A DNA stretch of 64,000 nucleotides from Bradyrhizobium hereditatis (GCF_020329435.1 NZ_JAGKJK010000010.1:186001-250000); one strand, 5' to 3'. Counted from the first letter of the stretch, positions 8,555 to 17,467 are shown. Translations and numbers: made by a program. The notes: generated by a model not told the origin, from the sequence alone.

Positions 8555-9778
8555 ATGACCGATTATTATGACGCCCTTGAAACGCGAGAGCCGGCGAAAC
8601 GCGATGCTGAGCTTTTCTCACGGCTACCGGAGGCCCTGCGCCAGGCGATGGCCGCGCCGGCCTATGCCGAGCGCCTGAAGGGCGTCGATCCCGCTTCCGT
8701 GACCAGCCGAGCCGCGCTGGCGCGCCTGCCGGTGCTGCGCAAGTCGGAGCTCCCTGCCCTTCACAAGGCAGCGCCCCCCTTCGGCGGCTTCGTGGCCGCG
8801 CCAATTGGGTCGTTCGGGCGGTTGTTCACCTCGCCCGGACCGATCTTCGAGCCCGAGCCTGTTCATGCCGACCCCTGGCGCGGCGCGCGGGCGCTGTTCG
8901 CGGCGGGCTTTCGTCCCGGCGACGTCGTGCTGAACACGTTCAGCTATCATCTGACGCCCGGCGGCTTCATCTTCGACGCCTCGGCGCGGGCGCTGGGCTG
9001 CGCGGTGATCCCGGCCGGGCCCGGCAATACCGAGCAGCAGTTCGAACTGATCGAGGCCTACCGGCCGATCGGCTATAGCGGCACACCGGATTTCCTGAAG
9101 ATCCTGCTCGACGCCGCGGCAAGCGCAGGCCGCGACGTTTCCTCGATCAAGCGCGCGCTGGTATCAGGCGCGGCCTTCCCGAAATCGTTGCAGGATGAAA
9201 TGAAGTCACGCGGCATCGATGCCTATCAGGCGTTCGGCACCGCCGACCTCGGAATGGTGGCCTTCGAGACGCCGGCCCGTGAGGGGATGGTGGTCAACGA
9301 GGACCTGATCCTGGAGATCGTCCGCCCCGGCACCGGCGATCCGGTGGCGCCTGGCGAGGTCGGCGAGATCGTCGTCACCTCGCTCGACCCCCACCATCCC
9401 TGGATCAGGCTCGCGCTCGGCGATCTCACCGCAACGCTACCCGGGACGAGCCCCTGTGGACGCACCAACCTGCGCATCAAGGGCTGGATGGGCCGGGCCG
9501 ACCAGACCACCAAGGTCAAGGGCATGTTCGTGCGCCCCGAACAGATCGCCGAGATCGGCAAGCGCCACTCCGAACTCGGACGGCTGCGTCTCGTCGTCAC
9601 GCGATCCGGCGAGAGCGACGTGATGACGCTGAAGGCGGAGACGGCATCGGCTGCTGCAAATCTGCGCGACGAACTCACCGCAACATTGCGTGCGGTGACC
9701 AAGCTCGGCGGCAATGTCGAGCTCGTCAGCGTCGGGTCTCTGCCAAATGACGGCAAGGTGATCGCGGACGAGCGGTAG
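8555..9778 (+). CDS. Phenylacetate-CoA ligase-like AMP-binding protein
   Basis: A 407-residue ANL protein shaped like PaaK. It has a short N-terminus, a central TADLGMVAFE region in place of the usual GxTE motif, and the C-terminal signature GRADQTTKVKGMFVRPEQI, which is diagnostic for the phenylacetate-CoA ligase group. The P-loop near residues 85-95 (IGSFGRLFTSPG) is weak compared with the SSGTTG consensus of PaaK. It may therefore activate a different acid, or act as an adenylate-forming enzyme of other function. No paa genes are nearby. Promoter space is shared with the divergent epimerase. Confidence 0.82.
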   Translation: MTDYYDALETREPAKRDAELFSRLPEALRQAMAAPAYAERLKGVDPASVTSRAALARLPVLRKSELPALHKAAPPFGGFVAAPIGSFGRLFTSPGPIFEPEPVHADPWRGARALFAAGFRPGDVVLNTFSYHLTPGGFIFDASARALGCAVIPAGPGNTEQQFELIEAYRPIGYSGTPDFLKILLDAAASAGRDVSSIKRALVSGAAFPKSLQDEMKSRGIDAYQAFGTADLGMVAFETPAREGMVVNEDLILEIVRPGTGDPVAPGEVGEIVVTSLDPHHPWIRLALGDLTATLPGTSPCGRTNLRIKGWMGRADQTTKVKGMFVRPEQIAEIGKRHSELGRLRLVVTRSGESDVMTLKAETASAAANLRDELTATLRAVTKLGGNVELVSVGSLPNDGKVIADER

Positions 9779-10388
9779 TTCACTCAGCGCGCTAAATCGT
9801 GAACCTGTCGTAGCCGGTCAGGATTTTCATGTCGAGGTTCTGATAGGACGAAAACTGGTTAAGGACATCGTGTGTCGTTCGCTTAATTCGGCACTGTAGA
9901 CACAGGTGTCACCGGATCGGGACGAGACTGACACCCGACGATGGCGGGAGGACGATCGCAAGAACAAAGTTGAAGAGCACATGCGATCTCGAGCTAACGA
10001 AGCGGCCATGCCGAGACCGCGAGGCCAGACGCGGCGGCCGCGTCGGGCCGGCGCCTGTCAGAGGGAACCCGCTTTCTCATATTCAGCTTTTCTACAGAAT
10101 CGTGACACGCTCTTAGACTACCTAGATTCCAGCTTGTCCACCGCAGCGGCATGCGACGACGTCACTATCCTCAGGGAACAAGCTTGCCTTGGCTCGAGGA
10201 GTTCCCTTGCTAAACCCGTGGTTGGCCAGACGCGATTCGGGCGGCTATATTGGCCCTCGCGGGGCTCCAGCCCAGCGCTCAATATTGCGGATTTCATGCA
10301 GCAGAAAATTTTGCCAGAGCCTGTCGCCGGGCTGTCGATTTCACAAGCGACGCGTGCTGTCGGTCCGGCCGGACCACAGGAGAGCGCG
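9779..10388. other. 610-base gene-poor junction at the edge of the polysaccharide locus
   Basis: I see no intact gene here. A short stretch on the minus strand (9792-9890) reads as a plausible protein C-terminus without a start. The rest has no clear ORF with a ribosome site. A very good AGGAGAG site at 10378-10384 belongs to the next gene. The long ORF beginning at 9906 is an upstream read-through of that gene. Confidence 0.5.
9792..9890 (-). pseudogene. Possible degenerate gene end
   Basis: On the minus strand, a frame ending at TAG (9792-9794) reads ...VLNQFSSYQNLDMKILTGY..., which looks like real protein rather than noise. It has no start codon and soon meets a TGA upstream (near 9915). 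It may be the last part of a gene truncated when the locus was inserted or rearranged. I cannot name the family. Confidence 0.25.
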
Positions 10389-11285
10389 ATGGCGCGCGAT
10401 AGCCTCAACGCAGCCAAAGCAAGAGTGCTGGTGACCGGCGCCGATGGGTTCGTCGGACGCCATCTCGTTCGTCACCTCGGCCTGCAGGGATACAAGGTGA
10501 TTGCGGCATCACGGGCAGCCTTCGCTTTCGATGGTCCGAACATCACGCCTGTGTCGCTTCCGGATCTCTCGGGATCGTTCGACTGGCAACCGCTTCTTTC
10601 GCAATGCGACGCCGTGGTGCATCTGGCCGGTATCGCGCACAAATATGCCGATGACAGCCTCTACGATCGCATCAATCATCGCGCGACCTCGGTCCTCGCG
10701 CGAGCGATCTCCCGCACCGGTGACAAGCATCTGGTATTCGTTTCTTCGATCGCCGCTCAGTCCGGCGCTCATGCGGACCACGAGCTGACCGAAGAAGACT
10801 TTCCAACGCCTCATAATGCGTATGGACGTTCCAAGTTCGCAGCCGAACAGGCGATTCGCGCGTCGGGCATTTCATTCACGATCTTGCGGCCGGTCGTGAT
10901 TTATGGTGAGGGCGAAAAAGGAAACTTCGCAATCATTCACCGGCTTTCGCGCCTTCCTATCCCGCTGCCGTTCGGGGCACTGAGCGCGCAGAGATCCGTC
11001 CTCTCAATCCAGAACTTCAACTCCGCGATCGAGATAGCGCTCAAGAGCCCCCTCGCGAAGCGGGAAACCTTCATCGTATCGGATCCGAAGCCGGTAACGG
11101 TCGCAGATCTCATCGCGCGGGACCGCACTCGCGTGGGCAGATCACCCGGGCTGATCCGGGTGCCCGAAAACTGCATCAGGGCGGCGCTCAAGGTAACGGG
11201 CCAGACCGGAATATGGGAACGGATCGGGCGACCTCTGGTCGCTCCTCCAACCAAGCTGCTGGCAATCGGCTGGGAGCCATCTTGA
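10389..11285 (+). CDS. NAD-dependent epimerase/dehydratase (extended SDR), nucleotide-sugar type
   Basis: A 298-residue extended SDR. The Rossmann motif is TGADGFVGRH, the catalytic Ser region is FVSSIAAQ, and the Tyr/Lys pair is in AYGRSK. The later LPLPFG-like block (IPLPFGALSAQRSVLSIQNF) resembles UDP-sugar 4-reductases of the WbpV or GalE-like O-antigen group. The start at 10389 is fixed by AGGAGAG at 10378-10384; the frame's upstream extension to 9906 is not protein-like. It is the first gene of the polysaccharide region and precedes the HAD phosphatase by 127 bases. Substrate is unknown; a UDP-2-acetamido-6-deoxy-4-keto sugar is one possibility. Confidence 0.82.
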   Translation: MARDSLNAAKARVLVTGADGFVGRHLVRHLGLQGYKVIAASRAAFAFDGPNITPVSLPDLSGSFDWQPLLSQCDAVVHLAGIAHKYADDSLYDRINHRATSVLARAISRTGDKHLVFVSSIAAQSGAHADHELTEEDFPTPHNAYGRSKFAAEQAIRASGISFTILRPVVIYGEGEKGNFAIIHRLSRLPIPLPFGALSAQRSVLSIQNFNSAIEIALKSPLAKRETFIVSDPKPVTVADLIARDRTRVGRSPGLIRVPENCIRAALKVTGQTGIWERIGRPLVAPPTKLLAIGWEPS

Positions 11286-11412
11286 GCGAATTGCGCTCAC
11301 GGCGGCAGCATGGTGTCACACTGCCCCGCAGCAAGACCCGCCCGCAGCGCTCAAATACGGAAATTGAGTCAAGACAGTCCCGGCGAGCAATCCGCGCCTC
11401 CAAGGCAACGAA

Positions 11413-11913
11413 ATGAAGAGACCAGCAATATTCTTCGACCGGGATGGAGTACTGAACGAGGACAGTGGTTACGTATTCGAGATCAGCAAGCTGAAATGGA
11501 TTGATGGCGCACGCCAGGCAATAAAAGCTGCCAATGATGCTGGTTACTTTGTATTCGTCGTCACAAACCAATCGGGCATCGCCAGGGGGCTCTTTGAGGA
11601 AACCCACGTCGAAGCATTTCATCAGGCGATGATCGACGACCTGGCCAAAATTGGAGCCCACATTGATGCGTTCGAATATTGTCCTTATCATCCCGAGGCG
11701 TCGATAGCGCGATATCGCCAGATGAGCGCGCGACGCAAGCCCGCTCCCGGCATGATAATCGATCTGTTGGAGCGCTTTCCGGTGGATGTCGGCCGTAGCA
11801 TTCTCATCGGCGACAAGCCTACCGATCTGGAAGCAGCACAGGCGGCCGGAATAAAGGGATATCTGTTTGCGGGCGAAAACCTCGAGCGGTTCGTGAGCTC
11901 GATCCTGGAATGA
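11413..11913 (+). CDS. HAD-IIIA phosphatase, GmhB-like (D-glycero-heptose-1,7-bisphosphate 7-phosphatase family)
   Basis: A 166-residue HAD phosphatase. Asp9 and Asp11 in FFDRDGVLNED are the nucleophile and acid/base; VTNQSGIARG (50-59), RRKPAPGM and LIGDKPTDLEAA supply the other HAD motifs. GmhB enzymes normally carry a Cys-His-Cys-Cys zinc loop. Here CPYHPE keeps Cys90, but the following His is Tyr92, and the CxC pair is replaced by Ser105 and Arg107 (QMSARRKP), so zinc binding is probably lost. The length suits GmhB. No gmhA, hddA or hddC genes are nearby, so the substrate may be another sugar phosphate. Confidence 0.82.
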   Translation: MKRPAIFFDRDGVLNEDSGYVFEISKLKWIDGARQAIKAANDAGYFVFVVTNQSGIARGLFEETHVEAFHQAMIDDLAKIGAHIDAFEYCPYHPEASIARYRQMSARRKPAPGMIIDLLERFPVDVGRSILIGDKPTDLEAAQAAGIKGYLFAGENLERFVSSILE

Positions 11914-12054
11914 GTCCTGACATGTGTTGCAAGATCTAAAAATGGATGCGGCGCCAAATCGTCAATTCTTCTGGCGCTTGCAGACGAACGATGAGCTTCG
12001 AGGACGCCGTCAGGACTGGTCAATAAATGGCATGACCCGCACGTGGCGCATCCC

Positions 12055-12513
12055 CTAATGTTTTCCAGATTGAGGAGGTCTAACCACCCAATAAGCTCTG
12101 CCATTGGTCATCGGGTTGGTATTGTCGCTTGAAGACCAGTACACCGTTGTGCCGTTCTTTCTCCAATGAGAAAATCGGCCGCCGCCCAGATGGGCGATAT
12201 CAGGATGATTGCTGTGTGCCGGTCCGAGACGTGTGTTATTCTCATAAAGTTCGATAGTGGATTGCGTATTGTTGTCCTCGGAATCGGCTAACTCGTCGAA
12301 CAAGTTGTACCTTTCTTTCGCTACCGCGAATTTTGAGCCTTCGAACTGCGCAAAAGGCGGCACGAGCCGGATCTTCTCACCCGGTACGTCGGGACCAAAC
12401 GCGAAGTATGGATTTGGCGTGTAGGTTGCCTGCAGCCAATGTGCCGCAGCAAAATAGAAGCCAAATGCAGCGATGGCGCAGGCGAGCTTTCTTACCTTGT
12501 ATCGGATGATCAT
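12055..12513 (-). CDS. Hypothetical protein with N-terminal membrane segment
   Basis: I do not recognise this gene. The likely start is the ATG at 12513, giving 152 residues. A basic N-terminus (MIIRYKVRK) is followed by one hydrophobic segment (ACAIAAFGFYFAAAHW), then a soluble part rich in Asn, Ser and Trp, ending with SHWRKNGTTVYWSSSD and a Pro/Gly tail. This suggests a membrane-anchored or secreted periplasmic protein. No strong ribosome site is visible; a longer version starting at 12684 is possible but its added part looks non-coding. It lies between the phosphatase and the glycosyltransferase, on the opposite strand. Confidence 0.5.
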   Translation of the reverse strand: MIIRYKVRKLACAIAAFGFYFAAAHWLQATYTPNPYFAFGPDVPGEKIRLVPPFAQFEGSKFAVAKERYNLFDELADSEDNNTQSTIELYENNTRLGPAHSNHPDIAHLGGGRFSHWRKNGTTVYWSSSDNTNPMTNGRAYWVVRPPQSGKH

Positions 12514-12743
12514 AGGAACAGTGGCAACGGAACGGCATCTATAGCACCAGGTTTGTGCCGGCAAAAGCCGTTCGGCACCTGATGGGCTCCGCACCGGCTC
12601 GGCTTGCAGCGGAGAACTCCGCTGGACGAGAGCCTCAAGGTCGCGTACCGAACCTGTCTTGAGGAAAACGGCCATTCGATGCAAGGGGCTCTCGATGACG
12701 GCGCGCAGCAGGCATTCATTTCGAACAAGTAGCTCCTGACACT

Positions 12744-13964
12744 ATGGAAACTTCGTCAAAGCTGGTCATAGCGACCCAGTTTTACCCGCCTGATAAGAGC
12801 ACAACGGCCGTCTATCTTGGCAAGATCGCAGAAGGTCTCGCCGCGGAAACCAACGTAACCGTACTTGCCGCCACGCCCAATTCAGCATCACGCCGCGCGG
12901 GCGCTGCAAGTAATCCAACTGTAATCGAAATAGGCAACTGGAATCCAAAAAAAACTGCCTTGATCCAGCGAAGCATCGCTGTTTGCGCGCTCGCGGTTCG
13001 CATGTTCTTTTCAGTACTGAGGCGAGCCAGATCAAAAGATGTCGTCTTCTGCGTTACAACTCCGTTCACTCTCCCCTACGGCGTGGTGCTAGCGGCGAAA
13101 CTGCGACGTGCCAGAACGCTGTTGCTCATTTACGACCTGTATCCCGAGGCACTTGAAGCGGCGGGTTTTGTCAAGCCCGCTTCCATCGCGGCGCGCCTGT
13201 TGCGCTTCGCGAACGGACTCCTGTTTCGGTGCCTGGATAGCATCGTCGTGATCGGCCGGGACGTGCCTCCCCTGCTCGCGCGCTACAAGGGGGTAGCGCC
13301 GGACAAGATCCAGCTCATTCCCAATTGGGTTCTGCTCCCTATCGGTTACCGGCAGATCGACCCTCGGAACAGATTCCGTGCGCAGCTGAATTCAAAGTTC
13401 GTCGTCGGGCTGTCCGGCAATCTCGGTTTCACTCACGCGCCAGCGACGGTTTTCGAGGCCGCCAAACTGCTGAAGTTGGAAAGGGACATTCACTTCCTCC
13501 TTTCCGGATGGGGCGTGGGCTGGAAAGAGCTGAACGATCTGGCAACCCGCGAAATGCTCGACAACGTCACCATACTTCCCCCTGTGCCGCAGGAGGAGCT
13601 TGTCGAGTTCTTGTCTGCCGCAGATGTATGGGTGATCCCCTATCGGCGGAACATCGCTGGCGTATCAATCCCGAGCCGCCTTTATAATCTGCTTGCGGTC
13701 GGTCGGCCGGTCATCGTTGCCGCCGAAGCGCATTCGGAGGCGGCGATCGAACTTAGCGAGGAAGCGATAGGCTGGGTGGTACCGCCAGAGGAGCCGCCGC
13801 AACTTGCGCATACCATCAGAGAAGCAGCGAGAGATCGTTCAGCGACAGAACAGAAAGGACGTCGTGCAGCTGTCGTGGCTGAAAAATACGGTGAGGAAGC
13901 CGCGCTTATGCGTTACCGCGCTCTCGTTAACGCCTTGAAGGAGCGAGGCGGCGTGCACTCCTAA
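12744..13964 (+). CDS. Glycosyltransferase family 4 (WbuB-like)
   Basis: A 406-residue retaining GT-B glycosyltransferase of the kind found in O-antigen clusters. The N-terminal domain begins with the acceptor-side signature ATQFYPPDKSTTAVYLGKI; the C-terminal domain has VGLSGNLGFTHAP and the nucleotide-binding region YRRNIAGVSIPSRLYNLLAVGRPVI, with a Glu-rich LSEEAIGWVVPP segment. It would act at the cytoplasmic face of the membrane on a lipid-linked intermediate. Base composition is somewhat more A+T-rich than the flanking metabolic genes, as is common for laterally acquired polysaccharide genes. Confidence 0.87.
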   Translation: METSSKLVIATQFYPPDKSTTAVYLGKIAEGLAAETNVTVLAATPNSASRRAGAASNPTVIEIGNWNPKKTALIQRSIAVCALAVRMFFSVLRRARSKDVVFCVTTPFTLPYGVVLAAKLRRARTLLLIYDLYPEALEAAGFVKPASIAARLLRFANGLLFRCLDSIVVIGRDVPPLLARYKGVAPDKIQLIPNWVLLPIGYRQIDPRNRFRAQLNSKFVVGLSGNLGFTHAPATVFEAAKLLKLERDIHFLLSGWGVGWKELNDLATREMLDNVTILPPVPQEELVEFLSAADVWVIPYRRNIAGVSIPSRLYNLLAVGRPVIVAAEAHSEAAIELSEEAIGWVVPPEEPPQLAHTIREAARDRSATEQKGRRAAVVAEKYGEEAALMRYRALVNALKERGGVHS

Positions 13965-14054
13965 ATCCATCTGACGGCGCCCTGCCCAGAACCCTGACAC
14001 CTTGTCGGGCGGAGGGCTATAAGGTATCCCCAGACAGCTGGGCGGGAGATTTGA

Positions 14055-15368
14055 ATGTCAGGAACAAGTCAGCAACTTTATCGGCGCGCGCGCGCGGTTA
14101 TGCCCGGCGGCACGCAGCTGCTGTCAAAGCGTCCGGAAATGTTCCTGCCCGAGCAGTGGCCGACCTACTACAAATCGGCCAAGGGCGCCGAGGTCGTCGA
14201 CCTCGAAGGCAAGACTTATCTCGACATGAGCTATTGCGGCATCGGCGCCACCATCCTGGGCTTCGCCGATCCCGATGTGAACGCCGCGGTCAAGACCGCC
14301 GTTGAAGCGGGCTCGATGTCTACACTGAACTGCGCCGAGGATATTGAACTCGCGGAGCTTCTGATTGAGTTGCATCCCTGGGCGGACATGGTCCGTTTCG
14401 GCCGTGCCGGTGGCGAAGCAATGGCGATCGCGATTCGCATCGCGCGCGCGGCGACCGGTCGCGACATGGTGGCATTTTGCGGCTATCATGGCTGGCACGA
14501 CTGGTATCTCAGCGCGAATCTCGGCGAGACCACCACCCTCGACGGCCACCTGCTTCCGGGCCTCGACACCAAGGGTGTGCCGCGCGGCCTCGCCGGCCTG
14601 ATGCATCCCTTCCACTTCAACAGGCTCGACGAGATCGAGGCGATCGTTGCCGCGAATGGCGAGCGGCTCGCCGCGATCGTGATGGAGCCGGTACGCTCCA
14701 GCGAGCCTGAGCCCGCCTTCATCAAGGGCGTCCGCGCACTCGCCGACCGTTGCGGCGCTGCGCTGATTTTTGACGAGGTGACTTCGGGATTGCGCATCAA
14801 TTCCGGCGGGGCGCATCTCGCCTATGGCGTCGACCCTGACATTGCGGTGTTCGCGAAGGCAATCGCCAACGGCTTTCCGATGGCGGCGATTGTCGGTCGC
14901 GCGTCGGTGATGGATGCCGCGCAGGAAACCTTCGTCAGTTCGACCGCGTGGACCGAACGCGTCGGTCCGGTCGCTGCCCTTGCGACGTTGCGCAAGCATC
15001 GCGAGCAGAACGTCGCCAGACATTTGATGCGGATCGGCACCCGCATCCAGAACGGCTGGACCGAGGCGTCACAGGCGACCGGCATGCCGCTGCACGTCTC
15101 CGGCATCGCCCCGCTCGGGCATTTCGCCTTCGATCTGCCCGATGCGCAGGAGGTGCGCACGCTGTTCACGCAGATGATGCTCGACCGTGGCATTCTCGCC
15201 ACCGGCTCGTTCTATGCGATGTGGACGCATACCGACGCCCATGTCGACCGCTACCTGGAAGCCGTGACCGAGGTGTTCCGCGCGTTGCGGACCGCGATCG
15301 ACCAGAAGGCCGTCAGGCAATTGTTGCGCGGCCCGGTGGCCCATTCCGGATTCAAACGACTGACCTGA
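14055..15368 (+). CDS. Class III aminotransferase, glutamate-1-semialdehyde aminomutase-like
   Basis: A 437-residue fold-type I PLP enzyme. N-terminal ARAVMPGGTQ, the GRAGGEAMAIAIRIAR cofactor phosphate loop, FDEVTSG with the cofactor Asp, and Lys268 in FAKAIANGFP all match the GSA-aminomutase-like group. In this polysaccharide context it is more likely a sugar or acyl modifying aminotransferase than a haem biosynthesis enzyme; that is inference. A GGGAG site precedes the ATG. Its TGA (15366-15368) directly abuts the convergent stop of the acyltransferase (TGATCA), leaving no space for a terminator. Confidence 0.85.
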   Translation: MSGTSQQLYRRARAVMPGGTQLLSKRPEMFLPEQWPTYYKSAKGAEVVDLEGKTYLDMSYCGIGATILGFADPDVNAAVKTAVEAGSMSTLNCAEDIELAELLIELHPWADMVRFGRAGGEAMAIAIRIARAATGRDMVAFCGYHGWHDWYLSANLGETTTLDGHLLPGLDTKGVPRGLAGLMHPFHFNRLDEIEAIVAANGERLAAIVMEPVRSSEPEPAFIKGVRALADRCGAALIFDEVTSGLRINSGGAHLAYGVDPDIAVFAKAIANGFPMAAIVGRASVMDAAQETFVSSTAWTERVGPVAALATLRKHREQNVARHLMRIGTRIQNGWTEASQATGMPLHVSGIAPLGHFAFDLPDAQEVRTLFTQMMLDRGILATGSFYAMWTHTDAHVDRYLEAVTEVFRALRTAIDQKAVRQLLRGPVAHSGFKRLT

Positions 15369-16034
15369 TCAGGGGTCCACGCCGAAAATATCGCGTCTCA
15401 CGTTGCGCGACGTCGGCGAGCGCGCGGCCTTCGGATAGATGCCGTGCAACACGCTGTCATCCGCAAGCGTCCCGCCATCGATGATGATCGCCCCTGTCGA
15501 TACGAAGGTATTGCCGCCGACGACGGTCTTTCCGATCACGCGGCTGCCGCCATACATCACGATGCCGCGGCCGAACGAGGGATAGTCGTTCTCGAGGTTC
15601 GCGCCGACCGTGCAGTTGTGATAGCAGATGAAATAGTCTGAATATCGTGCGCGGCCAAGCACGGTGCCGACCGGATGCTGGACCGCGAACACGTCGGGCA
15701 GTTCGACCTCATAGAACGCATCCAGCGCATGCAGCGCCTTGTTGAGCGCATAGGCCTTGTCGGCGACGGGATGGCCCGGCCGCTCGCGGAACGCACTGTT
15801 CGCGAGGTAGTAGAGAAAGATCGCGTATTGGTCGGAGTGCCAGTGCGAAAACCGCGCCTCGCCATTGGCGAAGAAGCCTTTCAGCCGGACGCGCGAGAAG
15901 CAATGCTCGATCCGGCCAAGCGCGATATCGACGAACTTCGGCAGGTCGCTGAGATCGGAACCATCCGGAAACAGGTTTTCGAACTGCTTTTGCACATAGC
16001 GGGCGAGATCGCGGCTAGCAAGCGAGAGCTGCAC
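15369..16034 (-). CDS. Left-handed beta-helix (hexapeptide) acyltransferase
   Basis: About 221 residues, probably starting at the GTG at 16034, which has an AGGA site and lies four bases after the hisF-like stop. The N-terminal two-thirds is helical, as in serine acetyltransferase-like proteins. The C-terminal part has hexapeptide repeats around FICYHNCTVGAN, RVIGKTVVGGNTFVSTG and LADDSVLHGIYP. It is the last gene of the legI-to-hisF unit. A role as O- or N-acyltransferase on the nonulosonic acid or its precursor is inferred from position only. The upstream frame to 16184 overlaps hisF and is not used. Confidence 0.75.
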   Translation of the reverse strand: MQLSLASRDLARYVQKQFENLFPDGSDLSDLPKFVDIALGRIEHCFSRVRLKGFFANGEARFSHWHSDQYAIFLYYLANSAFRERPGHPVADKAYALNKALHALDAFYEVELPDVFAVQHPVGTVLGRARYSDYFICYHNCTVGANLENDYPSFGRGIVMYGGSRVIGKTVVGGNTFVSTGAIIIDGGTLADDSVLHGIYPKAARSPTSRNVRRDIFGVDP

Positions 16035-16038
16035 GGTG

Positions 16039-16815
16039 CTAGTTCCTGCTGGAGAAGCTCGCCCGCACCTCGAGGCCGCGCGAGAAGAGATGGCTGCGCA
16101 GCTTGATCGGGCTGTGATCGGTGAACAGGAACATCGAGGAGATCGCCACGGCCGACGCGCCGGCTTCCAGCGCATCGATCGCATGCTGGAGCGAACCGCA
16201 GCCCCCGGAGACGATCAAGGGCACGCTCAGGATATTGGCGGCCTTGTGAATCATGTCGAGATCGTAACCGCTCATGGTGCCGTCACGGTCGATGGAGCCG
16301 AGCAGCACTTCTCCACAATGCATATCCTCGCACCGCCTCGCCCACTCGATCGGATCGAGCGCGACATGCTCGCGGCCGCCGTCGATGAACACGGTGGCGT
16401 GACTTGGGCTGATCCTCTTGTAGTCGATCGACACCGTCATGCACTGGTCGCCGAAAGTGCGCGCTGCCTCGCGCAGGAATTCCGGGCGGCGCACCGCTTC
16501 TGAGTTCACCGAGACCTTGTCGGCGCCGGCGCGCAGCAGCATGTTGACATCGTCGAGCGTCTTGACCCCGCCGCCGACCGTAAACGGCATGAAGATCTCT
16601 TCCGACATTCGTTCGATGATCTCGACGACGCGGCTGCGCGAGGCCGCGCTCGGCACGATGTCGAGCACGATCAGTTCGTCGACACCGTAGTCGTTGTAGA
16701 CCTTTGCCGTCGTCACCGGATTGCCGGCGGCGCGCTCGTTGTCGAAGAAGCGGGTATATTTGACGAGCCTGCCGTCACGCAGCAGGAATTTTGGGATCAG
16801 GCGCTTCTTCAACAT
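16039..16815 (-). CDS. hisF: HisF-like synthase subunit for sugar amidation (HisF2/WbuZ type)
   Basis: A 258-residue TIM-barrel protein homologous to the HisF subunit of imidazole glycerol phosphate synthase. True HisF has Cys9 and the catalytic Asp11 in the IIPCLDV segment; here that stretch reads LIPKFLLRDG, so Asp11 is Leu11 and Cys9 is Lys9. The second catalytic Asp (around 131, SIDYKR) is kept, as are the phosphate-binding loops VGGGVKT and VSGGCGS. The protein therefore probably cannot close the imidazole ring and instead channels ammonia from the HisH-like subunit to the neighbouring N-acetyl sugar amidotransferase, as proposed for HisF2 of Pseudomonas O-antigen loci. Confidence 0.88.
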   Translation of the reverse strand: MLKKRLIPKFLLRDGRLVKYTRFFDNERAAGNPVTTAKVYNDYGVDELIVLDIVPSAASRSRVVEIIERMSEEIFMPFTVGGGVKTLDDVNMLLRAGADKVSVNSEAVRRPEFLREAARTFGDQCMTVSIDYKRISPSHATVFIDGGREHVALDPIEWARRCEDMHCGEVLLGSIDRDGTMSGYDLDMIHKAANILSVPLIVSGGCGSLQHAIDALEAGASAVAISSMFLFTDHSPIKLRSHLFSRGLEVRASFSSRN

Positions 16816-16828
16816 CGGCGGGCAGCGC

Positions 16829-17467
16829 TCAAGGCTTCCAGCGCAGGAAATTGCTCATCAGCTCAATTCCGCTGTCCTGACTCTTCTCGGGATGGAACTG
16901 GGTGGCGGCAATATTGTCCTTGGCGATGATCGCGGTCACCCGCTGGCCGTATTGGGCGTAGCCGACCACATCACTCGGCTTGTCGCAACGCATGGCGAAG
17001 CTGTGCACGAAATAGAACGCCAGATTGCCCTCGCGGATGTTGGCGAGGATCGGATGATCGCGTTCTTTCGCAACCATGTTCCAGCCCATGTGCGGGATCT
17101 TGAGCGCGGGATCGTTCGGCATCAATCGCACGACGTCGGCGTCGAACCAGCCGAGCCCGCGATGCCGCACGCCGTCATCGGCATGTTCCTCCGAAGTATT
17201 GGCGAGGAGTTGCATCCCGAGGCACACCGCAAGGAACGGCTTTCCCTTCTCGCGCACATGGCGCTCCAGAAGTTCGTCGATGCCGCGAGCGCGGATATTG
17301 AGCATGGCATCGCCGAATGCGCCAACGCCCGGAAGGATGACATGGGAAGCGTCCGCAATCGCATCCGCCTCATGGGTCACGATCGGGTTGAAGCCGCAAT
17401 ATTCGACGGCGTTGCGCACCGACCGAACATTGTTGATGCCGTAATCGACGATTGCTACGTCTGACAT
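16829..17467 (-). CDS. hisH: HisH-like glutamine amidotransferase (HisH2 type)
   Basis: A 212-residue class I glutaminase. The catalytic triad is visible: Cys82 in AVCLGMQLL, His192 and Glu194 in QFHPEKS. The N-terminal VDYGINNVRSV and PGVGAFGDAM are HisH family motifs. The start at 17467 is preceded by GGGGAG; the frame extension to 17506 is not needed. It would hydrolyse glutamine and pass ammonia through the HisF-like barrel to the amidotransferase encoded upstream. It lies 13 bases before hisF and about 50 bases after the amidotransferase gene. Confidence 0.9.
   Translation of the reverse strand: MSDVAIVDYGINNVRSVRNAVEYCGFNPIVTHEADAIADASHVILPGVGAFGDAMLNIRARGIDELLERHVREKGKPFLAVCLGMQLLANTSEEHADDGVRHRGLGWFDADVVRLMPNDPALKIPHMGWNMVAKERDHPILANIREGNLAFYFVHSFAMRCDKPSDVVGYAQYGQRVTAIIAKDNIAATQFHPEKSQDSGIELMSNFLRWKP

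Noticed and set aside
7281-8558. Plus-strand ORF of 425 codons
   Set aside because: Antisense to the AGE epimerase, whose motifs are clear on the other strand.
9906-10388. N-terminal extension of the first SDR gene
   Set aside because: Non-protein-like sequence; a strong ribosome site sits just before the ATG at 10389.
16039-17467. Histidine biosynthesis operon
   Set aside because: The HisF-like protein lacks the Asp11 position, other his genes are absent and the neighbours are nonulosonate genes.
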